Shown: piece by piece, positions 26,956 to 36,703 of the stretch
How the letters are laid out: every line of letters starts with the position of its first letter
How positions within the stretch are numbered: the stretch's first letter is position 1
NCBI RefSeq assembly: GCF_031157355.1
Contig: NZ_JAVIFT010000004.1
Span: forward strand, 124,001-188,000
DNA from: Hyphomicrobium sp. LHD-15
GTDB lineage: Bacteria; Pseudomonadota; Alphaproteobacteria; Rhizobiales; Hyphomicrobiaceae
Length of the DNA stretch: 64,000 bases
Direction: 5' to 3'
The notes under the pieces: generated by a model
The model's database searches: none
Told to the model about the DNA's origin: nothing
Seen by the model: the letters and a program-made list of their open reading frames with translations, nothing else
Program-made: the position numbers and the translations under genes

Positions 26956-29853
26956 ATGCGTCTTTGGGTTGATGGTCAGTGTTTTCAAACTGCGAGTAGA
27001 TTAAGAGGCATCGGGCGCTATGTTCATGAGTTCACTCGGTGCATCGTTGAAAATCATCCCGAAGTCGAACTCCTCATTTCCTTCAATGCGGCTATGGGCG
27101 AAGCTGCAATCGAAGCCAGGGACGTGGTTTCGGGCTGGATAAAGGCTGAAAACATTTATGTCTGGCACGGCGCTTCCGAGGCTGGCGAGACAATCGAGGG
27201 GCATTCAACCAATCGGCAGCTTAGCCATATCGCACTCGCGCATCATGTAAATTGCCTCAAGCCGAATGTTGCACTGTCTACCAGCCCGTTCGAAGGCTTC
27301 AACGATATCGCCGTACCCTTGCTGCCGGGCCCGTTCTGTGCGGTTCCGATTGCATCCATTTTCTACGACGCCATTCCGCTGCATTTTCCCGAACGGTATT
27401 TGGCGGACACGCATACACTCGCCTGCTACAAACGCCGGTTGGCCGCTTTCGGCGATTTCTCTGCCAACCTCTGCATCTCCGAATTCTCGAGGAACGAACT
27501 CCTGGAGCGACACCCGCATGCAAATGCGGTGAACATTGTCGCCGGCGTATCAAGCGAGCTCAGCACATCGCTGAATGAGCGGGAGCTGACGGATTCCCAA
27601 CAGAAGTACGGCTCCTATGTGCTTTACGTCGGCGGGCTGGACTGGCGGAAGAACGTCGGGCTTATCATCGATGCGTTTGCATTGCTGCCATCGACGCTTC
27701 GCAATCGCTACAAGCTCGTGCTGGCTGGAGACCACCCAAAGGGTCTTGTCTCGCAGCTGATTTCGCAATGGAATAAGTACAACCTGCTGCCAGACAACCT
27801 AGTCTGCGTAGGGCATGTATCAGAACAGGAGCTGGCATCCCTTTACAAGGGTGCATTGGCGCTGGTGCAGCCCTCGTTCATGGAAGGCTTTGGGCTTACG
27901 GCGCTCGAGGCCATTACCTGTGGCACACCGGCACTTGCCGCCAGAGCTGGCGCGCTTCCCGAAGTGGTTGGCGACGAAGCCGCGCTGTTTGATCCTTCGT
28001 CTTCGCAGCAGCTTTCGGCACTCCTTTACAAGCTGATGGTCGACACCTCGTTTCGCCAGCAGTTGCTCGCAAGGGGAGCCGAGCAAGCGAGCCGGTTCAG
28101 TTGGACAAAGAGCGCGTCCATTGCGCTCGAAGCTCTCAAAAAAATTGCCGCAGACAACACCGCGCTCCCGGACAAGGAGATCTCCAGGCAACGGATTGCT
28201 CGCGAATGGCAACTGACAAAATCGCAACTTCCCTTGGCTGCGCGAACCCTGTCTCTGGCCGAACCTCTTGAGCAAGAATCGCCGCGCCTAATCGTGGATG
28301 CGACATCGACGACCCTTGTCGACCATGCCACGGGGATCCAGCGGGTCGTCAAGAACATCTGCCGCGAGTTCGCCCGGCAGGACACTCCGGATGGCAACAA
28401 GATCATCTCTTATTGCGTCGATGAAAATGGTTGGCTCGATACCGGGGGGAAGCTTAGGCCTCCAACCTCCATCGAGCCGACCAGTCGCGTCCGCTTTCGC
28501 AACAGCGATACCATTCTCATGCTCGACAGCTCCTGGGAGCTCTATCAATGGCATGGGACTTATCTGTGCGGTTTCCGCATAAGAGGCATGGAGATCGTGT
28601 CCTGTCTCTACGATATGGTTCCGTTGCGCACGCCCGCCTTCTGCGACCCCAACATGCCGGTGATTTTCAGCCAATGGTTCCGATCGGCACTCACCCATTC
28701 GACCGGCTTCGTCTGTATCTCTCGCGCCGTCGCCGACGAACTCTATGCAATGCTCGAGGCCGTTTCCTTTCCCCACCGCATGAAGATCGGATACTGGCAG
28801 CTGGGGGCGGACTTCGTCGGCGGAGGTTCTGACGGTCCGGCCGACGCGCTACAACAAACCAAGCCGGCGAAGCTGCGTCCGGTTGTCTTGATGGTGGGAA
28901 CACTCGAACCACGAAAAGGGCATCGCGTTGCGCTGGATGCGTTCGAGTCCCTTTGGCTTGCCGGCGTGGATGTCGAGCTCGTGATCGTGGGCAAGAAGGG
29001 ATGGGGCGTCCAGGCGCTCGCGGACCGAATACGCGGGCATCCGGAGTACGGGCGCCACCTCGTGTGGCATGAGGGCATCGACGACGCGACCCTGCGCGGG
29101 CTTTATGAGAGCTGCGATGTGCTGCTCGCTGCATCCTTCGCCGAAGGATTTGGCTTGCCCATCGTGGAGGCCGGGTATTTCGGAAAACCCCTGATTGCGA
29201 GCGATCTCCCGGTTTTTCGCGAGGTCGCGAAGGGGGCTGTCTCGGCGCGTTTCTTCAAAACAGGATCTGCCGAGGATCTTGCCGATGCGGTTCGCGACTT
29301 CTTGGCGGAGGCTGATGCCCGGCACGAAAATCTGCCCCGCTCGAAATGGCCGAACTGGCGCGAAAGCGCCGATCAGCTCGACGATGTCGTTCTGGGCGGG
29401 AATTGGTACCGGGTCTACGAACCACGCGAGCAAAAGGACTACGTCGCGTTCGGTGATCTCGGTCGGATACGCATGGAGACTCCATTGGAGCCTTCCGAGC
29501 GTGTCCATGCGCTCCGCCTCGTCGAAGGCCCTGTGTCCGAAGACAATGGCAGCACGCTCAAGTTCATCGTCGGTGTCACCAACCTGTCATCGAAGATTTG
29601 GTCCAGCGACGGCAGGCCAGACGGCAATTTCCGCGTTGCTCTGAGCTATCACATCCTGACCGGCAACGGGAAGATGCTACAGTTCGATAATCCGAGGGTC
29701 CATATTCCCTTCGTCCACTTGCCCGGCGATGTGCACTACATGGCTCTTGCGGTGCCGGCCGACTGGAAGGCGCGTGGCGCCCGCTATGTCGATATCGAAA
29801 TGTTACAGGAAGGCGTGGCTTGGTTCGGAAAGCCGCTGCGCGTGGCACTGTAG
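26956..29853 (+). CDS. Two-domain family 4 glycosyltransferase with C-terminal beta-sandwich
   Basis: A 965-residue fusion. GT4 domain 1 (about residues 1-390) begins LWVDGQCFQTASRLRGIGRY and has YVLYVGGLDWRKNVGLIIDAF and PSFMEGFGLTALEAITCG. GT4 domain 2 (about 420-800) begins IVDATSTTLVDHATGIQR and has VLMVGTLEPRKGHRVALDAF and AASFAEGFGLPIVEAGYFG. Both donor sites keep the E-x7-E pair, so both domains look active. Residues about 840-965 resemble the sandwich domain that ends in EGVAWFGK, found in several polysaccharide enzymes. Two-domain GT4 proteins such as WbdA build repeat units with two linkages; a D-rhamnan polymerase is a reasonable inference next to gmd/rmd and Wzm/Wzt. Confidence 0.88.
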   Translation: MRLWVDGQCFQTASRLRGIGRYVHEFTRCIVENHPEVELLISFNAAMGEAAIEARDVVSGWIKAENIYVWHGASEAGETIEGHSTNRQLSHIALAHHVNCLKPNVALSTSPFEGFNDIAVPLLPGPFCAVPIASIFYDAIPLHFPERYLADTHTLACYKRRLAAFGDFSANLCISEFSRNELLERHPHANAVNIVAGVSSELSTSLNERELTDSQQKYGSYVLYVGGLDWRKNVGLIIDAFALLPSTLRNRYKLVLAGDHPKGLVSQLISQWNKYNLLPDNLVCVGHVSEQELASLYKGALALVQPSFMEGFGLTALEAITCGTPALAARAGALPEVVGDEAALFDPSSSQQLSALLYKLMVDTSFRQQLLARGAEQASRFSWTKSASIALEALKKIAADNTALPDKEISRQRIAREWQLTKSQLPLAARTLSLAEPLEQESPRLIVDATSTTLVDHATGIQRVVKNICREFARQDTPDGNKIISYCVDENGWLDTGGKLRPPTSIEPTSRVRFRNSDTILMLDSSWELYQWHGTYLCGFRIRGMEIVSCLYDMVPLRTPAFCDPNMPVIFSQWFRSALTHSTGFVCISRAVADELYAMLEAVSFPHRMKIGYWQLGADFVGGGSDGPADALQQTKPAKLRPVVLMVGTLEPRKGHRVALDAFESLWLAGVDVELVIVGKKGWGVQALADRIRGHPEYGRHLVWHEGIDDATLRGLYESCDVLLAASFAEGFGLPIVEAGYFGKPLIASDLPVFREVAKGAVSARFFKTGSAEDLADAVRDFLAEADARHENLPRSKWPNWRESADQLDDVVLGGNWYRVYEPREQKDYVAFGDLGRIRMETPLEPSERVHALRLVEGPVSEDNGSTLKFIVGVTNLSSKIWSSDGRPDGNFRVALSYHILTGNGKMLQFDNPRVHIPFVHLPGDVHYMALAVPADWKARGARYVDIEMLQEGVAWFGKPLRVAL

Positions 29854-29954
29854 AACCGACGCCGGCCCCAAAGCTGGCAACAGAGATCGCGGTGAACTAA
29901 GATTGCAGTTGCGAGGGTCCCCTGACGAGCGGGCCCATAAGGATCAACGGGCCT

Positions 29955-30740
29955 ATGTTCGAGAGTTTGTGGAGATACCGGCACTTCATCAGTTCGTCGA
30001 TCAAAGGGGATTTGCAGGGCCGCTTTGTCCGCTCTCGCTTCGGTGGCCTTTGGTTCATTCTACATCCGCTCGCCCAGGCGCTCATTTTTTCGCTCGTCCT
30101 TTCGGAGGTGCTCAAAGCTAAGCTTCCCGAAAACGATACGCCGGCAGCGTATCCGATCTACCTTCTGGCGGGCATGGCGGCATGGACATTGTTCAGCGAC
30201 ATTCTCACGCGCAGCATGAATGTCTTCATCGAACAAGCGCCCATCATGAAGAAGATCGCGTTCCCCCGGCTATGCTTGCCGCTCATCGTCGGCGGCAGCA
30301 CGCTGATCACCCATCTCCTCCTGCTCGCTGCGATCTTTGTGATTTTCATCTTCTTCGGTCACGCGCCCGGCCTCACGTTGATCCTTCTCCCGCTGGGCAT
30401 ACTCTTGATCGCTGCGCTCGGTTTTGGCCTGGGCGTGATACTAGGAGTGATCAACGTCTTCATCCGCGATACGGCGCAGGTCATGACGATCGCGTTGCAG
30501 TTGTTGTATTGGATGACCCCCATTGTTTATCCGATCAACATCGTGCCCGAGCAGTACCGCTTCATTGTTGAGCTCAACCCCCTCACGCCTTTGATCGGTC
30601 TCTACCAGGATGCTCTTCTCTTCGATCGTTGGCCTGATCCGGCCACGCTGATATGGCCAACCGCGCTCGGAATTCTATGCGTCGCTTTCGCATTTGTTTT
30701 CTTCCGCCGGGCAAGCCCCGAACTGCTTGATGTGCTCTGA
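29955..30740 (+). CDS. wzm: O-antigen/polysaccharide ABC-2 transporter permease
   Basis: A 261-residue integral membrane protein with six hydrophobic segments, of the ABC-2 family. The N-terminal amphipathic region (LWRYRHFISSSIKGDLQGRF) with VRSRFGGLWFILHPLAQ and the PIMKKIAFPRLCLPL loop are typical of Wzm. With Wzt it exports finished undecaprenyl-diphosphate-linked polysaccharide across the inner membrane. AAGGA lies about 11 bases before the ATG. The ATPase gene starts two bases after its stop codon. Confidence 0.93.
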   Translation: MFESLWRYRHFISSSIKGDLQGRFVRSRFGGLWFILHPLAQALIFSLVLSEVLKAKLPENDTPAAYPIYLLAGMAAWTLFSDILTRSMNVFIEQAPIMKKIAFPRLCLPLIVGGSTLITHLLLLAAIFVIFIFFGHAPGLTLILLPLGILLIAALGFGLGVILGVINVFIRDTAQVMTIALQLLYWMTPIVYPINIVPEQYRFIVELNPLTPLIGLYQDALLFDRWPDPATLIWPTALGILCVAFAFVFFRRASPELLDVL

Positions 30741-30742
30741 CA

Positions 30743-31978
30743 ATGACCGTGCTTACCGTCCGTGACCTATCCAAGCGCTACGCAACATACGCGAGCAATC
30801 TCGAGAGATTTGCCGGATGGTTTGGCGCACCCGTCGAGCTTCGCGAGGAGTTCTGGCCGGTCCGGAACATTTCGTTTTCGCTATCGGCCGGACAGGCGGT
30901 CGGCCTCATCGGGCAGAATGGCGCCGGCAAGAGCACACTCCTGAAGCTCATCACAGGAACCGTGCGGCCGACCTCGGGGGAGGTTTACATCGCCGGCCAG
31001 ATCCGAGCGATCCTCGAACTCGGGCTCGGGTTCAATCCCGAGTTCACGGGGCGGCAGAATATCTTTCACGCCGGCGGTCTCATGGGGCTATCGCACGCTC
31101 GACTCGCGGAGCTGATGCCGCAGATCGAAGACTTTGCGGAGATCGGCAGCTACTTCGACCAACCGGTTCGAACCTATTCGAGCGGTATGCAGGCAAGGCT
31201 GGCGTTTGCGCTCGCGACGGCCGAAAGACCGGACGTGCTGATCGTCGACGAGGTGCTGGCTGTCGGGGACAGCTATTTCCAGCACAAGAGCTTCGATCGC
31301 ATCCGCAGTTTCAAGGACGAAGGAACGGCGATCATTCTGGTTACCCACGGCCTCGGGGATGTTCGGGCCCTGTGCGATCGGGTGTTGTTGCTCGACAAGG
31401 GGCAGGTTCTTAAAGACGGGGATCCGGACGAGGTTATCGACTACTACAATGCGATCATCGCCGCGAAAGAGAACGCGAAGCTCACGGTCGAGCAGCGGCG
31501 CCAGAAAAATGGCTGGCTATTCACGAGATCAGGCACGCTGCAGGTGCGTGTCGCGTCGCTCGAACTTCTCGATGCCGATAGCCACGAGCCGGTGCATGTC
31601 GCGCGCGTCGGCCAGCGTCTCCGCCTTCGACTTGTCGCCAAAGCGGATGTCGACATCCCGCGTCTGGTTCTCGGCTACATGCTGCGGGACAGAACGGGGC
31701 ATGTCGTTTGGGGAACCAACACGTGGCACACACGCCAGACCCTCGAAAACATCAAGGCGGGTGATGAAATCGCATTCGATCTCTCTCTGACCTGCGCCTT
31801 GGGGCCAGGCTCCTACTCGTTCACGCCCGCGCTTACGAACGCCGACAGTCATCTCGACGCGAACTACGATTGGCAGGATAACGCGCTGGTATTCGATGTC
31901 GTCAATACTGACCGTAGCTTCTTCCTCGGCACGGCGGCGCTCGACACAGAATTCACGATCAACGGACCTAACCAATGA
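30743..31978 (+). CDS. wzt: Polysaccharide ABC transporter ATPase with C-terminal glycan-binding domain
   Basis: A 411-residue protein. The nucleotide-binding domain covers about residues 1-240 with Walker A IGQNGAGKSTLL, signature TYSSGMQARLAFALA and Walker B VLIVDEVLAVGD. Residues about 255-411 form an added domain (VARVGQRLRLRLVAKADVD and LGYMLRDRTGHVVWGTNT) of the Wzt C-terminal type, which recognises the modified non-reducing end of the chain in known systems. Such a domain normally goes with chain termination by methylation or a similar cap, consistent with the many methyltransferases here. It overlaps the next methyltransferase gene by ATGA. Confidence 0.94.
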   Translation: MTVLTVRDLSKRYATYASNLERFAGWFGAPVELREEFWPVRNISFSLSAGQAVGLIGQNGAGKSTLLKLITGTVRPTSGEVYIAGQIRAILELGLGFNPEFTGRQNIFHAGGLMGLSHARLAELMPQIEDFAEIGSYFDQPVRTYSSGMQARLAFALATAERPDVLIVDEVLAVGDSYFQHKSFDRIRSFKDEGTAIILVTHGLGDVRALCDRVLLLDKGQVLKDGDPDEVIDYYNAIIAAKENAKLTVEQRRQKNGWLFTRSGTLQVRVASLELLDADSHEPVHVARVGQRLRLRLVAKADVDIPRLVLGYMLRDRTGHVVWGTNTWHTRQTLENIKAGDEIAFDLSLTCALGPGSYSFTPALTNADSHLDANYDWQDNALVFDVVNTDRSFFLGTAALDTEFTINGPNQ

Positions 31979-32835
31979 ACGAACTGGAACGCGCCGTCAT
32001 GACGATCAGTTGTGACGACTGTGCTGGCATTCCAAAGGTTCAGGAGGCAGGCCGGATTCTCGATACCTCGGATGGTCTCGTTCAAATCATGCACAATGGT
32101 TTGAAGGTGCGGGCCGGCGGATACTACGGCGATTGGATGGCCCATATCATTCGCGGGCTGCGCGGCCACCACGAGCCTCAGGAAGAGCTCGCATTCCATC
32201 ATCTCTTGAAATACGTGCGCCACAACTCGCTCGTGGTCGAGCTGGGTGCGTTCTGGTCCTACTATACGCTCTGGTACTTGCACGACGTGCCGAACAGCTC
32301 GGCAATCTGCGTCGAGCCCGATCCCAGCAATATCGAAGTCGGCAAAGACAACGCGCGTCTCAATCATCTTGAGGACCGCATCCGTTTTCATGAGGCTTGG
32401 ATCGGCGCTCAGAGCCTCGACAGCCTTGAACTGCGCTGTGAATCCACGAACACTCAGCGCCTGCTACCTTGCCTCGACATGGCGGCGGTCGCAAATCTCG
32501 CCGACAACCGGATAATCGAGCTCCTGCACATCGATGCACAAGGCGCGGAGCTGCCTTTCATTCTCTCGATGGTGCCGCAGGTACAGCAGAGACTTGTGCG
32601 CTTCATCGTCGTGTCGACGCACCACAGCAGCATTTCCGGTTCGCCGACGACGCACACCGATTGCCGGGATGCCCTGCTAAACCTTGGGGCCATCATCCTC
32701 TCCGAGCATGACGTCCAGCAATCGTTCAGCGGGGATGGATTGATCGTGGCCAGCTTTTTCGCCGAAGACCAGCGGATCCAACTGCCTCATCTGTCTCTGA
32801 ACAGTCCTCACCTGTCGATGTTTCCCGAACCGTGA
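31975..32835 (+). CDS. FkbM-family methyltransferase
   Basis: A 286-residue protein. LVVELGAFWSYYTLWYL is motif I, ICVEPDPSNIEVGKDNARLN marks strand 2 with its acidic residue, and LLHIDAQGAELPFIL is the FkbM DAQGxE element. Its ATG overlaps the wzt stop codon (ATGA, 31975-31978), so it is made with the exporter. That coupling makes it the best candidate for the capping methyltransferase whose product the Wzt C-terminal domain recognises; this is inference. The 254 bases after it contain no gene. Confidence 0.85.
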   Translation: MNELERAVMTISCDDCAGIPKVQEAGRILDTSDGLVQIMHNGLKVRAGGYYGDWMAHIIRGLRGHHEPQEELAFHHLLKYVRHNSLVVELGAFWSYYTLWYLHDVPNSSAICVEPDPSNIEVGKDNARLNHLEDRIRFHEAWIGAQSLDSLELRCESTNTQRLLPCLDMAAVANLADNRIIELLHIDAQGAELPFILSMVPQVQQRLVRFIVVSTHHSSISGSPTTHTDCRDALLNLGAIILSEHDVQQSFSGDGLIVASFFAEDQRIQLPHLSLNSPHLSMFPEP

Positions 32836-33089
32836 CCGGTGACGTATGCCGCTCCACCAGTGCGCGCTCGCTTTTCTCGCTGCATGACCACTTTGAATAT
32901 GCTCAATAAAGATAATTCCTTTGTTTCGGCAATTGCCGTCCTTCCGGGGCGTGGACCGAGACGCGCTCCGTCGCGACGCGGCACGCCGCTTTCGAGAACG
33001 ACGCCGCCAAAATTGATACAACTTGACGTCCAGGCTTTTCCTATCTTAGGGCTGAGTTCCATAACGACTCCGCACAGAAAATAGGTCCC

Positions 33090-35039
33090 ATGGTCGGTAG
33101 CTGGCGTTCGTGGCTGATCGAACTGCCGCGCTATTTCAAGCGCGCCGTCCTAGCCTTGATAGACTTCTTCCTGGCCAGCGCCGCACTGTGGGTCGCGCTG
33201 TCGATTCGCTACGGCCAATACTTCGTCCCTTCCAGCCTCGGCCAGCTCGGCCTGCTGCTCAGCGGCCCGCTGATCACCCTTCTCGTTCTTTGGCGGATCG
33301 GCCTCTACCGGCTCGTCACGCGCTTCATCGGCTATCGCGGCACCCTGCAAATCATTGCGGGTGTCGGCTTTGCTGTACTCGTCTGGTCGCTGCTCGTCTT
33401 CATGGTGGGGCAGCTCGGTGTCCCGCGGTCCGTCATCCTCACTTATGCGGCCTTGAGCGCGGCGCTGCTTTCCTTGTTGCGATATGCGATCGGCATCGTT
33501 CTCGACAGCGCCGGAATTCCCTATCCCGCAAGCAAGCCCGAAATCGCCCCGAAATCGGCCATCATCTACGGAGCTGGGCCGATGGGCATCGCCTTGCTGC
33601 AGGCCATGAGACGGGCGGGCGACCGAAAGGTCGTGGCTTTCGTCGACACGGCGCCCACCATGTGGCGCCAGTACATAGGCGGACTGAAGGTTTACGCGCC
33701 CTCCAAGCTGACGCGGCTGATCGAACGCGAATCCGTCCGCGAGATTCTCGTGGCTGTCCCCGAAGCCAGGCCGCGCCGGAAAATTCTGCACGAACTCGAG
33801 CAGCATCCCGTCGAAGTGAAGGTACTTCCCGCCTATGAGGACATCGCTTCCGGCCGGGTTCGCCTCTCCGACTTGCGTCCGGTGGACGTTACCGATCTGC
33901 TCGGGCGCGATCCGGTCGAACCAAACCCGGAGCTGCTTCGCCGCAACATATCGGGCAAGGCCGTCCTGTTGACCGGCGCGGGCGGCTCGATCGGCTCAGA
34001 GCTCGTCCGGCAGGTGCTGCACCTCGATCCGCGTCTCGTCGTGTTGCTCGATGTATCCGAGGTCGCGCTCTACCAGGTCGAGCTCGAAGTCCGCGACCGT
34101 CTCAGCGAAATGCAGAGGACCGATCGGATCCCCAAAGTCAAAGCGGTTCTGGGATCGGTTCTCGACGAGGCCCTCATCAGCGATGTGGTCCGGTCCAACG
34201 GCATCGAAACGATTTTTCATGCCGCGGCCTACAAGCACGTTCCGATGGTCGAGAGAAATCCGATTTCGGGAGTCGAGAACAACGTGTTCGGCACGCAGGC
34301 CCTCGTCAACGCCGCGCTGAAGCACGGTGTCGAACGCATGGTGCTGATATCGACCGACAAGGCCGTGCGCCCGACCAACGTCATGGGGGCGAGCAAGCGG
34401 CTCTCCGAACTCATTCTGCAAGCCGCTGCATCGGAGCAAAACCGGACCGTCTTTGCGATGGTCCGCTTCGGCAACGTGCTGGACAGCTCCGGCTCGGTCA
34501 TCCGCCGCTTTCGCCAGCAGATCCAGGCGGGCGGGCCGATCACCGTTACGCATCCCGAGGTCACGCGCTATTTCATGTCGATCCCGGAAGCCGCCTCTCT
34601 CGTCATCCAAGCCGGCGCGATGGCAAACGGCGGCGAAGTGTTCGTTCTCGATATGGGAGAATCCGTCAAGATCGACAAACTGGCGCGCCAGCTAATCCGT
34701 CTTTCGGGGCTTGAGGTTCGCGACGACACCAATCCTCTTGGCGATATCGCGATCTCCTACATCGGCCTCCGACCCGGTGAGAAGCTTTACGAAGAGCTTT
34801 TGATCGGCGCGCAGACGTCGCATACGGAGCATCCCCGCATTCAAAAATCCGACGAGCCGTTTCTGCCGTCGTCGGCACTCGGCGTCGAGCTGATCGACCT
34901 CAAGGCCGCCTTGACCGCTCGCGACGGAAATGCGGTTCGTGCCATTCTCCTGCGCTCGGTCGAGGGATATGAACCCCACATCGAAGAGCCGGCAACGGCT
35001 CTGCATCCACAAGAAATCTCGGCACCGCTCCTCCCGTAA
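33090..35039 (+). CDS. Membrane-bound UDP-GlcNAc 4,6-dehydratase, WbpM/CapD type
   Basis: A 649-residue protein. Four hydrophobic segments occupy about residues 10-130, followed by a CoA-binding-like Rossmann domain with IIYGAGPMGIALLQAM (about 155-285), then the catalytic dehydratase domain with VLLTGAGGSIGSELVRQV. The active site has VLISTDKAV and NVMGASKRLSE, giving Met where most family members have Tyr (SMK rather than SYK triad), as in WbpM. The product UDP-4-keto-6-deoxy-GlcNAc is the substrate of the WbpV-like reductase at 1883. The two halves of that pathway therefore sit at opposite ends of the locus. Confidence 0.92.
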   Translation: MVGSWRSWLIELPRYFKRAVLALIDFFLASAALWVALSIRYGQYFVPSSLGQLGLLLSGPLITLLVLWRIGLYRLVTRFIGYRGTLQIIAGVGFAVLVWSLLVFMVGQLGVPRSVILTYAALSAALLSLLRYAIGIVLDSAGIPYPASKPEIAPKSAIIYGAGPMGIALLQAMRRAGDRKVVAFVDTAPTMWRQYIGGLKVYAPSKLTRLIERESVREILVAVPEARPRRKILHELEQHPVEVKVLPAYEDIASGRVRLSDLRPVDVTDLLGRDPVEPNPELLRRNISGKAVLLTGAGGSIGSELVRQVLHLDPRLVVLLDVSEVALYQVELEVRDRLSEMQRTDRIPKVKAVLGSVLDEALISDVVRSNGIETIFHAAAYKHVPMVERNPISGVENNVFGTQALVNAALKHGVERMVLISTDKAVRPTNVMGASKRLSELILQAAASEQNRTVFAMVRFGNVLDSSGSVIRRFRQQIQAGGPITVTHPEVTRYFMSIPEAASLVIQAGAMANGGEVFVLDMGESVKIDKLARQLIRLSGLEVRDDTNPLGDIAISYIGLRPGEKLYEELLIGAQTSHTEHPRIQKSDEPFLPSSALGVELIDLKAALTARDGNAVRAILLRSVEGYEPHIEEPATALHPQEISAPLLP

Positions 35040-35104
35040 AATCGGGTTTTTCGGGCGCTTCAGGGACATTCGCCGCAGGACCGGAGCGCTTCACGGCCGC
35101 GTGC

Positions 35105-35133
35105 TTGACAGCCTTCGGCGGGGGTGATCAGTA
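35105..35133 (+). promoter_or_regulatory. Weak candidate promoter upstream of kdsD
   Basis: A perfect TTGACA at 35105-35110 is followed 17 bases on by TCAGTA (35128-35133), which is a poor -10. It lies in the 205-base gap after the dehydratase gene and about 110 bases before the kdsD start. Treat it as a guess. Confidence 0.25.
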
Positions 35134-35244
35134 GCGTTCAGAAGCGTATTCGGGGACCGTGGGGCCGGCCCCATCGAGCGTGTTCTTTGTCTCCTCCACT
35201 CAAGCTCTCCCTGTTCGGGGCCGTTCGCTGACAAAGGCTTCTCA

Positions 35245-36219
35245 ATGCGACCAGAACACGTAGCACAGGCCCTGGATCGAGCCCGCAACATCGTCGATCA
35301 GGAAATGGAAGCGCTCGCCCTTTTGCGGGAAAGCTTCGATGACAGCCTGATCAAGGCCGTCAGCCTCGTTCACGCGTGCAAGGGGCGGTTCATCGTCACC
35401 GGTGTCGGCAAGTCGGGACACATCGGGGCCAAGCTGGCCGCAACGTTCGCCTCAACCGGCACGCCCTCCTTCTTCCTGCATGCTGCCGAAGCCTCGCACG
35501 GCGATCTCGGCATGATCACCAGCCAGGATGTGGTGCTCGCAATCTCCAACTCGGGCATGACCAAAGAGCTGTTTCCCGTGCTCGAGTTTTGCGTGACCAA
35601 CGGCACCAAGGTCATCTGCATGACCTCGAACGATCAGAGCCGCCTCGCTCAGCAATCCGATATCTGCCTGCGGCTGCCGAAGGTGAAGGAGGTTTGCCCG
35701 AACAACCTCGCGCCGACGTCATCGGCCATCATCACGCTTGCCGCAGGGCATGTGCTCGCCGTGCTTCTCATGGAGCAGCGCTCGTTCCTGGATGCCGACT
35801 TCGGCAAGTTGCACCCAGGCGGGCGCCTCGGACTGCTGTTGTCCTCGGTGCGCCGCTATACGGAAGAGTTTCAGGATACCGTGCCGATGGTTCGCCCGAA
35901 CGAGCTTTTGGGTCACGTCGTGATCCGGCTTGCAGAAGGCCAGCGCGGATGCGTGGTGGTGACCGAAGAGGGAACCAATCGCTTGATCGGGCTGATCACC
36001 GAAGGCGACCTTAGGCGCGCTTTCTCTCCCGACATGTTCAGCAAGTCGGCTCAAGCGATCATGACCACGCGACCAGTGACGGTCAGCGTCGAAGATCTCA
36101 TGAGCACGGCCGTCTCGCTGATGAAGGAACGGCGGATCGCCAACGTGGTCGTCGTCGACGGTGATACGGTCGTCGACGTGCTGCACACGAAGGACCTGAT
36201 GCAGCGCGGCTATATGTGA
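35245..36219 (+). CDS. kdsD: Arabinose-5-phosphate isomerase (KdsD/KpsF family)
   Basis: Converts ribulose 5-phosphate to arabinose 5-phosphate, the first step towards Kdo of lipopolysaccharide. The 324-residue protein has an SIS domain (about residues 35-170) with VTGVGKSGHIGAKLAATFAS and HAAEASHGDLGMI, then two CBS domains (about 205-320) with LIGLITEGDLRRAF and VVDVLHTKDLMQRG. The length and domain order are those of KdsD. It carries the name kpsF when part of a capsule locus. Its position after the dehydratase and before chemotaxis genes marks the edge of the polysaccharide region. Confidence 0.93.
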   Translation: MRPEHVAQALDRARNIVDQEMEALALLRESFDDSLIKAVSLVHACKGRFIVTGVGKSGHIGAKLAATFASTGTPSFFLHAAEASHGDLGMITSQDVVLAISNSGMTKELFPVLEFCVTNGTKVICMTSNDQSRLAQQSDICLRLPKVKEVCPNNLAPTSSAIITLAAGHVLAVLLMEQRSFLDADFGKLHPGGRLGLLLSSVRRYTEEFQDTVPMVRPNELLGHVVIRLAEGQRGCVVVTEEGTNRLIGLITEGDLRRAFSPDMFSKSAQAIMTTRPVTVSVEDLMSTAVSLMKERRIANVVVVDGDTVVDVLHTKDLMQRGYM

Positions 36220-36255
36220 GCGGCCCCGCTCCTTTACCTCACGCCGTACCACGAG

Positions 36256-36284
36256 AAAGCCCCGGACCTTCGGCCCGAGGCTTT
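36256..36284. terminator. Hairpin between kdsD and cheY, possible bidirectional terminator
   Basis: AAAGCCCCGG (36256-36265) pairs imperfectly with CCCGAGGCTTT (36274-36284). The stem ends in AAA on one side and TTT on the other, as expected between two convergent genes. It lies 37 bases after the kdsD stop and 27 before the end of cheY. Confidence 0.55.
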
Positions 36285-36310
36285 GAACTCTCTATCGACT
36301 ATTTCGCAGA

Positions 36311-36703
36311 TCAGGCCGCGACGGGCGCAGCAAGAGCGAGGTCGATCTTTTCCTTCAGAACCTTTTCGTTGAACGGCTTGATGATGTAGCCGCTCACGCC
36401 GGCGCTCTTGGCGGCGTTGATGTTGTCCTGCTTCGATTCCGCAGTGACGAGAATGAAAGGCGTCTTGCTCATTTCAGGATCGGCGCGAACGACCTTCAGC
36501 AGCTCGTAGCCCGTCATCGGCTCCATGTTCCAATCCGAGATAATCAGGCCGTACTGCTTGGCCTTGATCTTCTGGAGGGCAGCCTCACCGCTCGAGGCTT
36601 CATCGACGTTTTCGAATCCGATCTGCTTCAGAAGCTTGCGAATAATCCGCACCATGGTGCTGTAATCGTCCACGACGAGTACAGGCATGTTGTTAACGCT
36701 CAT
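36311..36703 (-). CDS. cheY: Single-domain response regulator, CheY type
   Basis: A 130-residue receiver domain. The acidic pair is in VLVVDDYSTM, the phospho-acceptor Asp in LIISDWNMEPMTG (about residue 56), the switch Thr in ILVTAESK and the conserved Lys in GYIIKPFNEK. It has no output domain, so it acts as a diffusible signal that binds the flagellar motor switch or another partner. ATG 36703 has AAGGGGA upstream. It is divergent from cheB. Confidence 0.92.
   Translation of the reverse strand: MSVNNMPVLVVDDYSTMVRIIRKLLKQIGFENVDEASSGEAALQKIKAKQYGLIISDWNMEPMTGYELLKVVRADPEMSKTPFILVTAESKQDNINAAKSAGVSGYIIKPFNEKVLKEKIDLALAAPVAA

Noticed and set aside
35160-35173. Perfect 14-base palindrome in the gap before kdsD
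   Set aside because: Only GC-rich self-complementary sequence without T-tract or known operator context. Such sites are expected by chance at this base composition.
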